Shown in pieces: positions 1-9,048 of a stretch of 64,000 nucleotides of DNA. The notes under the pieces are model-generated. The model worked only from the letters and a program-made list of their open reading frames with translations. It searched no databases and was not told where the DNA came from. The position numbers and the translations under genes are program-made. Source of the stretch: Enterococcus faecium. Lineage in GTDB: Bacteria; Bacillota; Bacilli; Lactobacillales; Enterococcaceae. Numbering within the stretch: position 1 is the first letter of the stretch; every line of letters starts with the position of its first letter. The stretch lies in contig NZ_CP118956.1 in NCBI RefSeq assembly GCF_029023785.1, positions 62,001 to 126,000 on the forward strand, read 5' to 3'.

Positions 1-46
1 ATGCCAACACTGTACTTGTTATATTCCATAAAAATCCCGAATCCAT
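1..46 (-). CDS. start of an unidentified gene, runs off the window
   Basis: An ATG at 46-44 on the minus strand follows an AGGAGG ribosome binding site (56-61) at good spacing, and the frame stays open to the window edge. Only about 15 codons are visible (starting MDSGFLWNITS), so no function can be given. It lies just downstream of the broken gene ending at 90 and would have been co-transcribed with it. Confidence 0.5.
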   Translation of the reverse strand, partial: MDSGFLWNITSTVLA

Positions 47-155
47 AATTATTTTCCTCCTATATAAAATTTGTAAAATGTAAATATAATTACTCAATTA
101 TCTTTTTAAAAGCTTCCTCCATTAATATAATATTATCATCCAAATCGTCGATGTT

Positions 156-1480
156 GGGAGCGTCAATAATTTTGTGTAAATAACTCGTCCTTCTGCAAAA
201 TAATGGGTTACTCAGTAAACATTGAAGCTAATGTATCCGTCACTTGTTGGAAGCCTTTATGGCTTCTATTTAAGAATTTTTGATTGTATGTATCAAAGAT
301 GGATACTAGGAAACGCTCTAGTGATTCTTCATTTTGAAACTGATCTTTTCTGCGGCTGTATTTCTTGATTTGTTTATTGAAAGATTCGATTAAATTAGTT
401 GAGTAAATGCTTCGGCGGATACCAGGCGGAAACTCATAAAAAGTCAATAAATCTTGATTTTTTATCAGTGACTGCGTCACTTTAGGATAAGTTTTCTGCC
501 ACTTCTCAATCATACTCCCTAAAAAGGTATTTGCCTCTTCCTTTGAGCTAGCTTGATAAACAGCCTTAAAATCATCACAGATTTCTTTTCGATCTTTGAC
601 ACGTACTTTATGAGCAATATTACGGGAAACGTGAACACAGCAATGTTAGTATTTAGCTTTAGGATAAATCTGGTGAATCGTATCTTTCATGCCTTTTAAG
701 CCATCGGTAATAAACAGTAAGACATCATGAACCCCTCTGGAGTAAATGTCCTGTAACAACTCATTCCAAACGTAGGTCGATTCAGTCGGAGCAATCGCAT
801 AACTTAGTACTTCTTTAGTGCCGTCTTCTCGTATACCAATGGCAATATAGATTGCTTCTTTGGAGACGGTTTGCCGTTTTAAAGGAATATAAGTAGCATC
901 CATGAAAATAGCGACATACTTATCATTTAGAGTTCTAACTTTAAATGCATTTACTTCTTCAGTCAGCACTTTAGTCATGTTGGACATGGTTTGGGGCGTG
1001 TAGTGATGCCCATACATTTTCTCAATCAAGTCTGCGATTTCCGACATGGTAATACCTTTTCGGAAGAGGTGAATGATGGTCTCCTCTAAGGTATCATTCG
1101 TCCGTCTATAAGCAGGAACAGTCTGTTGCTTGAACTCGCCGTTGCGGTCGCGCGGAATCTGGAGATGAAGTTCCCCGTACTCGGTCTTGACCGTACGGTC
1201 ATAGGAGCCGTTACGAGAATTACCCGTGTTAAAACCAATACGATCGTACTTTTCGTAATCGAGGAAAGCCGTTAACTCCGTTTTGAGAAGCGTATTGACA
1301 GCTTTTTCCAAATGGACACGGAATAATTCATTCAAATCGCCTTTGTTCGCTAGAGTCTTTAGAATTTCTGTAGTAAAATCGTTCATATGGAAGTCCTCTT
1401 TTCTGTGAATGTGTTGTGGTAACTCTATTCTACAGAAGGGACTTCCTTTTTTCTATTTACACAAAATATTTTACACTCTC
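156..1480 (-). mobile_element. IS256-family element, copy 1 (1325 bp)
   Basis: Terminal inverted repeats of about 27 bp (156-182 GGGAGCGTCAATAATTTTGT..., and the reverse complement at 1454-1480) flank one transposase. The element is bordered by a perfect 8-bp target duplication TCGATGTT (148-155 and 1481-1488), as expected for IS256. Its transposase has a premature stop, so this copy is probably not autonomous. Confidence 0.85.
208..1386 (-). pseudogene. IS256-family transposase with an internal stop codon
   Basis: The protein has the Mutator/IS256 layout: N-terminal region with RNGSYDRTVKTEYGE, the catalytic Asp region AIFMDATYIP, a second Asp in LFITDGLKG, and the C-terminal TNLIESFNK segment with the catalytic Glu. 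The frame runs from ATG 1386 to the stop at 208 but is broken by a TAA at 643-645, where the related copy at 9.4 kb has a sense codon (YPNAQFQQCCVHV there). Full length would be about 392 residues, normal for the family. A single nonsense change is the simplest reading. Confidence 0.85.
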
Positions 1481-2068
1481 TCGATGTTACATCTATAGAA
1501 TTCTTTTATTACTTTCAAAGTATCTAAAGTTATCACAAATGATAGTTTTTCCAATACATGTATTTGTAACGCTGATTCTATTCCAATATTTGATGCAATA
1601 TGATTAATAGTGCCAGTTCCATGAACATCCATTGATCCAATTCCATATATAGAAAAATATAGAGATTTGTCGATATTAAGTCTTTTCATCAACTTCAGTA
1701 TGCTTGTTTTCTTTTCTTGGTCTAAATCGTACCAATGCCTATTGTCCCATCTTTTTGTTCCTTTATACTTAAATAATTTTTTCTGTTCATTCTTGTAATA
1801 CGTAATTATATCATATGATTTGTCAAATTAAGCTAGAATAAAATGCTTCTTGTACATAGCTCAAAAATATTTCGATTGGTGTTCTGTAATTCAATGATTT
1901 TCTTGGAATATGATTACGTTGATTGCTGACACTGGAAATAAATGTCTGATTCACTTCTCTAAAATCCATTGATTTCGGCAGTCCATTACGACGCAGAATC
2001 CCGTTAGAATTCTCGTTTAATGGGCGTTGAGAAGGTGTTCCAGGGTCCGCAAAATATATATCAATATC

Positions 2069-3108
2069 ACCCGTGGTGCTAGTTAATTTTAATATCCTAA
2101 AGAATATCTCAAAGTTCCTTCAAAACGTCGTTGTGCTCGACTTAATAGAACACTGTAAGCCAGTAATATGCTTTCAAATCTACTCTCTAGCCCTTTAACA
2201 GAACGTGAGTTGAAATTTTGACAACCTAATTTTTCTAAGGAAGAAAAAACAGTCTCAACTGTTTTTCTTTGTTTTCCAAGTAAGCTGTGGTCTAGTTTTT
2301 CTGATTTATCCATGTTTTTACGTGGCGGAACGGATATAGTAATGCCCTTAAGGGCAAGCTTTTCATGGATTTTATGGCTAATATATCCTTTGTCCCCTAG
2401 GATATTGGGAAGATTCGCTTCTTCCGATAAAGTCTCTAACACTTTCACGTCATGGACACCTGGATTCGTGATTGAGTAAGTAATCGGAAAGCCAGTCTTA
2501 GTAACGATCATATGAATTTTAAGACCATAAAAATAAGATTTTTTTGTTGAGTTATAGCCAACTTTGGCTATTTGATTCAATAGTTTTGCTTGTCTATTTC
2601 TAACTGGTTTACATAATGGACTAGGAAAACTATCTATAATTCCGACTAGTTCACCTTTGGTGAGCTTCTTGATGAAAAAGTATCGAATAATCTTGATAGT
2701 GTAAGCTAAGTTTGAACTTAAGCGAGTGAATCGACTCCTACTAGCAAAGTCACCATTAGGAAATAAGACGGAACAAACCGCTCTATACGTGGCTCTTTGG
2801 CTAGTATAGCCATTAATTATGCCCCATATAACACAAGCAATAATCACTGTATCGCGTTGCTTCAGTTGATCAGTATTTCTTCGGTTTTTAATCTTATCTG
2901 GTACACAATTGTGGTATATGTTAGAAACAGTTCTCATAATTTCCTTGAATGTTATAAAAGTATCTGTATAATGTTCAGTATATTTTGATGAACGCATATG
3001 TAGTCCTCATTTCTTGGGAGTTTTGAGACTACTATATGCGTTTTTTTGTTGATTTACCAACATGTTTAGACATTTTCCTCTAGGAAAAAATTAACTAGCA
3101 CCACGGGT
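2069..3108 (-). mobile_element. IS982-family element (1040 bp) inside IS30
   Basis: Perfect terminal inverted repeats starting ACCCGTGGTGCTAGTTAA lie at 2069 and, reversed, at 3108. A 9-bp target duplication ATCAATATC is present at 2060-2068 and 3109-3117. It holds one intact transposase gene. The clean duplication indicates a recent insertion. Confidence 0.9.
2089..2997 (-). CDS. IS982-family transposase
   Basis: 302 residues, the usual IS982 length. It has the RRNTDQLKQRDTVII block, then IIDSFPSPLC (catalytic Asp), GYNSTKKSYFYGLKIH, a second acidic block NILGDKGYIS, and QRKTVETVFSSLE near the C-terminus (catalytic Glu). The frame is complete, so this copy could be active. Similar to ISEfm1-type elements of enterococci. 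The exact IS name needs a database comparison. Confidence 0.88.
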   Translation of the reverse strand: MRSSKYTEHYTDTFITFKEIMRTVSNIYHNCVPDKIKNRRNTDQLKQRDTVIIACVIWGIINGYTSQRATYRAVCSVLFPNGDFASRSRFTRLSSNLAYTIKIIRYFFIKKLTKGELVGIIDSFPSPLCKPVRNRQAKLLNQIAKVGYNSTKKSYFYGLKIHMIVTKTGFPITYSITNPGVHDVKVLETLSEEANLPNILGDKGYISHKIHEKLALKGITISVPPRKNMDKSEKLDHSLLGKQRKTVETVFSSLEKLGCQNFNSRSVKGLESRFESILLAYSVLLSRAQRRFEGTLRYSLGY

Positions 3109-3638
3109 ATCAATATCATGTTGGTTACTAATGGCTTTCCAGTTAGAAAATTCTTTTCCACAGTCAAACGTAATAGATTTAAAGAAGTTTTTAGGGAAGC
3201 GAGAAAACCATTGATTAAGGGCAGTTTCAATATCTAATGCCTTACGGCCGTTGGGTTTAATCGTGATAATGACTTTAGATAATCTTTCAACTAAAGTAAT
3301 GACGGCACTTTTATGATGAATGCCAACGATCGTATCACCTTCAAGGTGACCAAACTCAGAATTGAAATCAGGATAATTATCAGGTCGATCATGGATTGAG
3401 CGCTGATACTGTTGTTTTCCCCGTTTTTCCTGATGGCCATTGGGTTTTCTTTTACCTTTCATCGGTAGTGTGTCAATATCAAATATTCCTTTAGAAAATA
3501 AACGATAAAGTGTTCTCATACCGCATGAAACAGGCCTTTCTTTTCGCCCGATAATGACGTCAGTGGATAGGCTACAATTAACTAGACAGAAAAATTAAGG
3601 TGTGTAGACTAGAAGAAAACATACCAGGAGGAATTTTT

Positions 3639-3929
3639 ATGTCTAAGAGAACACGAAGAACTTTTTCACAAGAATTCAAGCAACAAATCGTCAATCTTTA
3701 CTTAGCTGGAAAGCCACGTGTAGAAATCATTCGAGAATATGAACTAACGGCTTCAGCATTTGACAAATGGGTAAAGCAATCTAAAACGAGTGGTTCATTC
3801 AAAGAAAAAGATAATCTTACGCCTGAACAAAAAGAATTGTTAGAACTACGTAAAAGAAACCAGCAATTAGAAATGGAAAATGATATTTTAAAGCAAGCAG
3901 CGCTGATATTCGGACGAAGAGACAAGTAA
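3639..3929 (+). CDS. IS3-family OrfA (helix-turn-helix)
   Basis: The start at ATG 3639 has an AGGAGG site just upstream; a longer upstream start is less likely. The protein begins MSKRTRRTFSQEFKQQIVN, a classic IS3 OrfA HTH, and ends in a leucine-rich coiled coil (ELRKRNQQLEMENDILKQA). A canonical minus-1 slippery heptamer T TTA AAG sits in frame at 3887-3893, and orfB lies in the minus-1 phase. The active enzyme is therefore expected to be an OrfAB fusion made by frameshifting. Confidence 0.85.
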   Translation: MSKRTRRTFSQEFKQQIVNLYLAGKPRVEIIREYELTASAFDKWVKQSKTSGSFKEKDNLTPEQKELLELRKRNQQLEMENDILKQAALIFGRRDK

Positions 3930-3964
3930 TCGATGCGAATAAGCATCTTTACCCTATATCAGCG

Positions 3965-4801
3965 ATGTGCAGAATATTAGGTCTATCACGTCAGTCCTAT
4001 TATTATCAATCAAAACCAAAGAAAGACGAATCAGAACTTGAAGAAGTAGTCGCTGAAGAATTTATCCGCAGCCGAAAGGCCTACGGCTCAAGAAAAATAA
4101 AAAAAGCCTTATCAAAACGAGGCATTCAGATCAGCCGACGAAAAATTAGTAGAATCATGAAAAATAGAGGATTAAAATCGAGCTATACTGTTGCTTATTT
4201 TAAAGTACATCATTCTACTTGCAATGAAGCCAAAACGACAAACGTATTGAATCGTAAATTCTTAAGAGACAGCCCATTAGAAGCGATCGTAACAGACTTG
4301 ACTTATGTACGAGTCGGGAAAAAATGGAATTATGTCTGTTTCATTTTGGATCTGTTCAATCGAGAAATTCTCGGCTATTCTTGTGGAGAACATAAAGATG
4401 CCGTTCTAGTAAAAAAAGCATTTAGCCGTATCAAACAACCTCTGACAGAGGTTGAGATTTTTCATACTGATCGTGGAAAAGAGTTTGATAACCAAGCTAT
4501 TGATGAATTATTAACAACTTTTGACATCAATCGATCATTGAGTCATAAAGGCTGTCCTTTTGATAATGCCGTAGCTGAATCAACTTATAAGTCGTTGAAA
4601 GTAGAATTTGTCTATCAATACACATTTGAAACCTTACAACAATTGGATTTGGAGTTATTTGACTATGTCAATTGGTGGAACCACCTTCGGTTGTACGGTA
4701 CACTTGGCTACGAGACACCGGTTGGTTATCGTAACCAGAGATTGGCGCAGCGAATCCTTGATAATGAGCTCGGATGTGCTAACGCTAGCGAGGCAGTCTA
4801 A
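3965..4801 (+). CDS. IS3-family OrfB (DDE transposase)
   Basis: It has the HTH_21 region (YGSRKIKKALSKRGIQISRR) and then the rve integrase core: VTDLTYVRVGKKWNY (Asp 1), IFHTDRGKEFDN (Asp 2) and CPFDNAVAESTYKSLKVE (Glu). It lies in the minus-1 phase relative to OrfA and is probably translated by frameshifting; the in-frame ATG at 3965 is only nominal. No inactivating change is visible. It resembles IS1485/IS861-group enzymes, but I have not confirmed the name. Confidence 0.85.
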   Translation: MCRILGLSRQSYYYQSKPKKDESELEEVVAEEFIRSRKAYGSRKIKKALSKRGIQISRRKISRIMKNRGLKSSYTVAYFKVHHSTCNEAKTTNVLNRKFLRDSPLEAIVTDLTYVRVGKKWNYVCFILDLFNREILGYSCGEHKDAVLVKKAFSRIKQPLTEVEIFHTDRGKEFDNQAIDELLTTFDINRSLSHKGCPFDNAVAESTYKSLKVEFVYQYTFETLQQLDLELFDYVNWWNHLRLYGTLGYETPVGYRNQRLAQRILDNELGCANASEAV

Positions 4802-5540
4802 CTTTAACTGTTAGCTCCTGCCGAAGATCGTCACATCCGAGGAGGCTCATTGTCAAGGACAATCGGAATAGCATACGGAAAGAAGTTCTGCACCTTATAA
4901 AATTTGTCAAAAAAACTGTTGCCATTCCATCAGGCGTCCAACCAAGAGTGACTTTCTCTTTAATGTAATCTACTTCATGAGCAGGTAATTGAATGACTTT
5001 TCTCCCACATTTTTTCTTATTTTCTTTATACTGGTGCCAATAATCAAGAGCAGTCTTGCCTTGCTTGAACTTATTGACTACATTATAAATAGTTTGTATA
5101 GCACGTCCCATTCGGTTAGCGATTTCAACCGGCTTATTATGTTGAAGATAATATGATTCTATCATTGTCAGTTCGTCTATGGTAAGATGTTTGTAGGTCA
5201 TTTATGGTTACACTCCTTTGTTTTCTTTCGTCGGAAATACAATTTGAGTGTACCATAAATGCCTTTTTATTTTTCTAACTTAATTTTACAATTCGCGTAT
5301 ATTTTAATTCCTAATTTTGCTCCACTTTTAGATAATTTTTAGGTCTATTTAACTCATCAGACATTCTATGCTCATTTTCTCCAAATTTGTTTCAACTCTT
5401 TCGTACTTAATTTTGCGTATTTGAAAATTCTTCTTTTAGAGTACTTTTATTACGATACTAGTATGATATATATCTATAGCAAACAGTTAAAATCTTCCTA
5501 AAATAAGCGAATAGCATTCCTAAAACCTATAAAATTTTTA

Positions 5541-5697
5541 GATGAAGCGACAAGTGGACAATTAATAAACTACTTGAACATGAAATTATGGATCACCTTT
5601 CAAATTTAGAAAATGGAATTCTTATACTTATTGCGCAACATTTATTGATTGCAAAATTATGTGACAAAAAGAACTAGTAGAAGAAGGAATAATGGCT
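5541..5697 (+). pseudogene. remnant of an ABC exporter ATP-binding domain C-terminus
   Basis: Across two frames one can read FLDEATS (Walker B and D-loop), then LEHEIMDHLSNLENGILILIAQHLLIAK (H-loop region with the His displaced), then KELVEEGIMA and a stop. This is the order seen at the end of peptide/bacteriocin exporter ATPases. At least two frameshifts and missing residues show it is dead. It is not the same gene as the exporter fragment at 11.6 kb. Confidence 0.5.
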
Positions 5698-5705
5698 TGA
5701 TAATA

Positions 5706-5820
5706 AAGTACTACCTATTAAAGGTAGTACTTTATTTAATTTAGTATAAATTAACATACTACTATATTTTAGGTTTCATATTATATAAATTAATAATATA
5801 CTACCATTTGTTGGTAGTAT
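5706..5820. repeat. TACTACC/GGTAGTA palindromes
   Basis: AAAGTACTACC...GGTAGTACTTT (5706-5733) forms a palindrome and ATACTACC...GGTAGTAT (5797-5820) a second, with a related TACTACTA between them. The same heptamer recurs upstream of parA (61147-61198), so these may be partition or replication iterons. The first could also act as a weak terminator. Confidence 0.5.
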
Positions 5821-6386
5821 AATTTAAAGGTAATAAGTTATTCTTTTATTACTATGTTTGGGTTTTATAGCAAAGAAAGTTTAATAAGAGTTTGGACCTA
5901 GCAAACAATATTAATGAGGTCATTAAATCTTATTATCTTTAGTAATATAACGAAATATCTACACAGACAAAATTATGATCTTGCGTAAAGTTATAAAATA
6001 TTAATAAAAATATTTTATTAATGAAAAGCTTGGTAGCACGGTTATTCATATGCTAATTTATTTCACTTTATAGTAAGGGGAGTTCTTAGTATATTGTTCA
6101 AACTTAAATTTCATATAATTTAATTATGTAAATTAGCTATTCTAAGAACTTCTACGGATAACTGCCCGTCTAAAATTTAAATAAGAGCTTAGAATCTTCA
6201 TATAAGTAAGGTTAATTTTTTTGTACAAAAAAGTCGGAATATTCTGAGTTACTGAAATGATATAAAATCATAAACTAAATCCCTTGATTTTCTTGACTTT
6301 GAACAGAGTATGTATATAAGTTTATGATTATGGTAAAATATATATATAATCATGAACTCAGAATATTTTTAAGAAGGGAAACAATA

Positions 6387-6941
6387 GTGAGCTATAATGT
6401 ACAACCGTTAAGGACAAATGAAGAGATACAAGATTTTCAGTTTTGGCTAAGAAGAACAAGTAATCCGGAAAGAGATAGTTTTTTATTTTTGTTTGGAATC
6501 AATAATGGGTTACGTATGTCAGACATTATAGGATTAAAAGTTGGAGATATACGAGGTAAAAGTAAGCCTATTATTGTTGAACGTAAAACAGGTAAGCGAA
6601 AACCGATTTTCATAGATAATTTGAGAGAAGAGATTTTATTATATACTGAAGGCAAAGAAGAAAATGATTGGTTGTTTCCAAGTCGGCAACAAGGTCGACA
6701 TATAACAAGGGATCGTGTCTATCAGATATATGCGGATATAGCGGAAAAATTAGGAAGAGATGATATAGGAACACATACATTAAGAAAAACTTTTGGGTAT
6801 CACTACTACAAAAAAACTAGAGACATTGCTACCTTAATGTTTATTTTTAATCATAGTTCTCAATCGATTACTAAAAGATATATTGGAATTACAGAAGATG
6901 AAATCGGTGCTTCCTTAAAAGGATTTAAATTAGGTATTTAA
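6387..6941 (+). CDS. short tyrosine recombinase / integrase
   Basis: A catalytic-domain-only tyrosine recombinase of about 184 residues. It carries GLRMSDIIGLKVGDI (first Arg), GTHTLRKTFGYHYY (His-x-x-Arg), FNHSSQSITKRYIGI (second His, then the Tyr nucleophile in RYI). The GTG at 6387 with AAGGGAA upstream gives the family-typical start; an ATG at 6324 would add 21 poorly fitting residues. Such short integrases on Gram-positive plasmids usually act in resolution or cassette movement. It converges on the XerS-like gene across a shared terminator. Confidence 0.8.
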   Translation: MSYNVQPLRTNEEIQDFQFWLRRTSNPERDSFLFLFGINNGLRMSDIIGLKVGDIRGKSKPIIVERKTGKRKPIFIDNLREEILLYTEGKEENDWLFPSRQQGRHITRDRVYQIYADIAEKLGRDDIGTHTLRKTFGYHYYKKTRDIATLMFIFNHSSQSITKRYIGITEDEIGASLKGFKLGI

Positions 6942-6962
6942 TCTTTGCATGATTAGAGATAA

Positions 6963-7003
6963 AAAAAACCAACTACGAAATCTATTTGTAGTTGGACTTT
7001 TTT
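6963..7003. terminator. bidirectional terminator
   Basis: CCAACTACAAATAGA-type stem: CCAACTAC (6970) pairs with GTAGTTGG, flanked by an A-run on the left and a T-run on the right. It can serve both the integrase from the left and the XerS-like gene from the right. Confidence 0.8.
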
Positions 7004-8098
7004 TTATAATGAATTCAATGCATCAATTGTAGCCGCATTGTCTATATGGGTATATAAAGTCGTTGTATTGGTACTTGAATGTCCCAATTGTTGGGCAGTC
7101 AATACCAAAGAATTTGTCTGTTGGTAGAGTCTAGTAGCCAATGTATGACGCAGTTTATGCGGACTGACTTGGACTCTGAATCCTTTCGAATATTTTGCTA
7201 CCATCCGTTCGATTGCAATACCGGATATACGTTTGGCTTCTCCTTGGTAAATTGCTAGAAATAATGCTTTTTCGTTTTCTGTCACTTTATATCTTTCTTT
7301 CCGAATAGCTAGATAATTAGCTAAATATTCCATTGCGAACGCTGCTATATTGACCGCATCTCTCTTATTTCCTTTTCTAGTTACTACCACATTATTCTTA
7401 TCCAAAGATAGATCATCTAAGTTAATATTTACAACCTCGGAGAGTCTCAATCCAGATCCTAAAATCAGTGCATTGATCGCCAGGTCTCTTTCTACATCTC
7501 GATGGTAATAGATCAGAGCTCGTTTGCTCAAAGTATTTTTATATTCATTGGCAATATAATCTAGATAATTTTGTGTATCTTCGTCTAGAAATAATTTTTT
7601 CTCAATGGCATTTGCACGAGCTGCTAAAGTTGTTTTATCTGTGATAGTTGCTACCTGGTCCATAGGATTATCGTCTAAGTATGGTTTTCCTAGAGGATTA
7701 TTGGAACTTTTCGAAAGATATTTAAATAGAACTTTCAATGCTGTTATATTTCTATTGATAGTAGAAGTGGATAGGCCTAAGTTATTATTATCTTCGAGCT
7801 TAGCTTTTGTTGTATCTTTTTTTACATTTTCTTTTGCGCGACGTTTCAAATGAGATTTGTACAAGTTTAGGTCATAGGCAGTTAAATGTCTTATCGAGGT
7901 GATTGAAGTATCAGGAACGATAGACTCACTCAGAAGCCATTCATAAAAGAGCTTATAATTTTTTAGATATTCTAAAGTGGTTCGAGGTGATTGATCTTTA
8001 TCTTCACGATCTTGAACAAAATCTTTTATATAATCGGGCATATGAAGTATGATTGTATCTATTTTTTGATATATTTCTGTATTTTTCATGTCATTCAT
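7004..8098 (-). CDS. XerS-like tyrosine recombinase
   Basis: 364 residues, near the 356 usual for XerS of Lactobacillales. The N-terminal SAM-like core-binding domain (about 20-165) has a TTLEYLKNYKLFYEWL arm. The catalytic domain holds LGSGLRLSEVVNINL (Arg), SPHKLRHTLATRL (His-x-x-Arg), LGHSSTNTTTLYTHI (His, Tyr). XerS normally resolves chromosome dimers at difSL. A second, mobile-element copy may resolve plasmid dimers or catalyse integration. Neighbours (short integrase, toxin-antitoxin) favour a plasmid-maintenance role. The start ATG 8098 has a modest GGATGAATGAC context; an internal Met four codons later is possible. Confidence 0.85.
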   Translation of the reverse strand: MNDMKNTEIYQKIDTIILHMPDYIKDFVQDREDKDQSPRTTLEYLKNYKLFYEWLLSESIVPDTSITSIRHLTAYDLNLYKSHLKRRAKENVKKDTTKAKLEDNNNLGLSTSTINRNITALKVLFKYLSKSSNNPLGKPYLDDNPMDQVATITDKTTLAARANAIEKKLFLDEDTQNYLDYIANEYKNTLSKRALIYYHRDVERDLAINALILGSGLRLSEVVNINLDDLSLDKNNVVVTRKGNKRDAVNIAAFAMEYLANYLAIRKERYKVTENEKALFLAIYQGEAKRISGIAIERMVAKYSKGFRVQVSPHKLRHTLATRLYQQTNSLVLTAQQLGHSSTNTTTLYTHIDNAATIDALNSL

Positions 8099-8129
8099 CC
8101 TTTCAATAAGTAGGAGAGAGGAGTACCCC

Positions 8130-8178
8130 TACAATTGGACTATACCAATTATAGGGACGTTTGTCAATTGGTATGCTA
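8130..8178. repeat. CAATTGG repeats upstream of the XerS-like gene
   Basis: An inverted repeat AATTGGACTATACCAATT (8133-8150) is followed by another CAATTGGTATGCTATA (8165-8180). These lie immediately upstream of the recombinase gene and could be its operator or a recombination site. Function is inferred from position only. Confidence 0.35.
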
Positions 8179-8300
8179 TATTTTTTTTGGAAAACACAAA
8201 TTATATAAGGTTCTATATAATCATATAAAATAAATGGTATATATAAATAGGCGAGGGGATAGCAGTTTGTATTCTAAAAATTTTTTTGGTTTTTCTTAAT

Positions 8301-8328
8301 TCTATAGAAAGAACAATCTTTCTATAGA
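8301..8328. repeat. 12-bp perfect inverted repeat, operator-like
   Basis: TCTATAGAAAGA / TCTTTCTATAGA with a 4-nt spacer, in the promoter region of the toxin-antitoxin pair. There is no T-run after it, so an operator is more likely than a terminator. Confidence 0.5.
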
Positions 8329-8351
8329 GTTAGACATGAGAGGGACTACGA

Positions 8352-8388
8352 TTGATTTAAAATCAATAAGCGTATATACTGTATATAC
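8352..8388 (+). promoter_or_regulatory. promoter of the antitoxin-toxin operon with GTATATAC repeats
   Basis: A minus-35 TTGATT (8352-8357), a 17-bp spacer and a minus-10 TATACT (8375-8380) are present. Two direct GTATATAC octamers (8372-8379 and 8381-8388), each self-complementary, overlap the minus-10. They are a likely site for antitoxin autorepression. Confidence 0.6.
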
Positions 8389-8410
8389 AAACAAAAAAGG
8401 GGAGAAGACT

Positions 8411-8644
8411 ATGGCAATCAAAGAAAGAAAATTCAGAGAAGTAGGGAATTCAGTAGTATTAACTATTTCAAAGGAGTTTCTTAAAGAAAATGGGTTAAAT
8501 CCTGGAGATACGGTTTTTTTAGATGAAGAAAAACTTCGAGCAGCAATTACAAAAAAACAAACCTTATCTGATGAGATCGATGTAGCAATATCTCAAGCAT
8601 TAACTGAATATGATACTACTTTTAGAGAGCTTGTCGATAAATGA
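8411..8644 (+). CDS. AbrB/MazE-type antitoxin
   Basis: 77 residues from ATG 8411, which follows GGGGAGAAG. The N-terminal half is a swapped-hairpin AbrB domain (REVGNSVVLTISKEFLKENGLNPGDTVFL). The acidic C-terminal half (DEIDVAISQALTEYDTTFRELVDK) should bind and mask the toxin. Its TGA overlaps the toxin ATG (ATGA at 8641-8644), so the two are translationally coupled. The AbrB fold binds operator DNA, consistent with the palindromes upstream. Confidence 0.85.
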   Translation: MAIKERKFREVGNSVVLTISKEFLKENGLNPGDTVFLDEEKLRAAITKKQTLSDEIDVAISQALTEYDTTFRELVDK

Positions 8645-9048
8645 GTGTTCATTACCTAGAAGCCAAAGATGTTATAAAAATGAATGTGATCCAAATAAAA
8701 AAATACTCTCCTAATGAACCCATTGGTGTAAAGGACGCGAATGCTTTAGAAATGTGTGTAGGACAACTTCGAGCCTCAGCTTTTGGTGAAGAGGTTTATC
8801 CTTCGATTTATGAAAAAGCAGCTATCCTACTTATACAATTGATAAAGAAACATCCTTTTCATAATGCAAATAAACGTACTGCTTTCTTAGCTACTTTTGT
8901 CTTTTTGAAAATCAATGGACAGCTTTTAGCTATTGATCAAAAAGATGCTGTAAATTTAGTGGTATATATTGCTACATATGATAAGGATTTTGACCAACTA
9001 AAATATGAAGTGATCAACACTATAAAGACACATACGAAACCCATTTAA
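8641..9048 (+). CDS. Doc-type Fic-domain toxin
   Basis: 135 residues with the Doc/Fic core HPFHNANKRTAFLATFVFL, matching the Doc form HxFx(N/D)ANKR in which the usual Gly-rich Fic loop is altered. Doc toxins phosphorylate EF-Tu and stop translation. Here the partner is an AbrB-type antitoxin rather than classical Phd, a known but less common pairing. The gene ends inside a 20-bp perfect inverted repeat. It most likely serves post-segregational maintenance. Confidence 0.85.
   Translation: MSVHYLEAKDVIKMNVIQIKKYSPNEPIGVKDANALEMCVGQLRASAFGEEVYPSIYEKAAILLIQLIKKHPFHNANKRTAFLATFVFLKINGQLLAIDQKDAVNLVVYIATYDKDFDQLKYEVINTIKTHTKPI

Larger units (their letters stand above)
90..1819 (-). pseudogene. unidentified gene interrupted by an IS256-family element and truncated by IS30
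   Basis: Two pieces of one minus-strand reading frame flank the IS256-family element. The upstream piece reads through about 1819-1481 (containing KRWDNRHWYDL and GIGSMDVHGTGTINH), and the downstream piece reads 155-90 (NIDDLDDNIILMEEAFKKIIE, then stop). Removing the IS and one copy of its 8-bp target duplication joins them in frame at ...FYRCNIDDL.... The N-terminus is lost at the IS30 end near 1820, and the frame is open up to that edge. I do not recognise the family. It was the first gene of a pair with the gene starting at 46. Confidence 0.65.
3564..4929 (+). mobile_element. IS3-family element (1366 bp) inside IS30
   Basis: Imperfect inverted repeats start TGGATAGGCTACAATTAACT at 3564 and, from the other end (4929), TGGAATGGCAACAGTTTTTT. 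A 4-bp target duplication TCAG is at 3560-3563 and 4930-4933. Two overlapping-phase ORFs lie inside. The insertion falls exactly within the IS30 codons for GWTPD / DVIIG. Confidence 0.85.
1823..5201 (-). pseudogene. IS30-family transposase split by two insertions
   Basis: The N-terminal piece (5201 to 4934) carries the helix-turn-helix region MTYKHLTIDELTMIESYY and GWTPD. The middle piece (3559 to 3118) carries DVIIGRKERPVSCG, FGHLEGDTIVG (first catalytic Asp) and SITFDCGKEFSNW (second). The C-terminal piece (2068 to 1823) carries ADPGTPSQRPLNE and RNHIPRKSLNYRTP. Joined, they make a standard IS30 DDE transposase of about 320-350 residues, matching the second copy at 56.6-57.5 kb. It is inactive as it stands. 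Confidence 0.85.
1820..5292 (-). mobile_element. IS30-family element carrying nested IS982 and IS3 insertions
   Basis: IS30-type ends are seen at about 1820 (TTGTCAAATTAAGCTAGAATA) and 5292 (reverse complement TTGTAAAATTAAGTTAGAAA). The single transposase gene between them is interrupted twice. Removing the IS982 element (2069-3108) and the IS3 element (3564-4929), each with one duplication copy, restores a single IS30 element of roughly 1.05 kb. The order of events is IS30 first, then the other two. Confidence 0.8.
5293..6323. other. gene-poor kilobase with decayed ABC gene and TACTACC palindromes
   Basis: No intact gene is supported. It holds the remnant of an ABC transporter end (about 5541-5697), two palindromes built on TACTACC/GGTAGTA (5706-5733 and 5797-5820), and a 10-bp inverted repeat AGTTCTTAG/CTAAGAACT around 6081 and 6141. 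The rest is AT-rich without recognisable coding sequence. Confidence 0.6.

Noticed and set aside
1416..1607. 63-codon hydrophobic frame on the plus strand across the IS256 border
   Set aside because: It crosses the IS end and the target duplication and lies opposite the broken gene; chance frame.
6029..6046. T-box-like GGTAGCACGG in the 6-kb intergenic region
   Set aside because: No specifier stem, antiterminator pairing or terminator with a T-run is visible around it.
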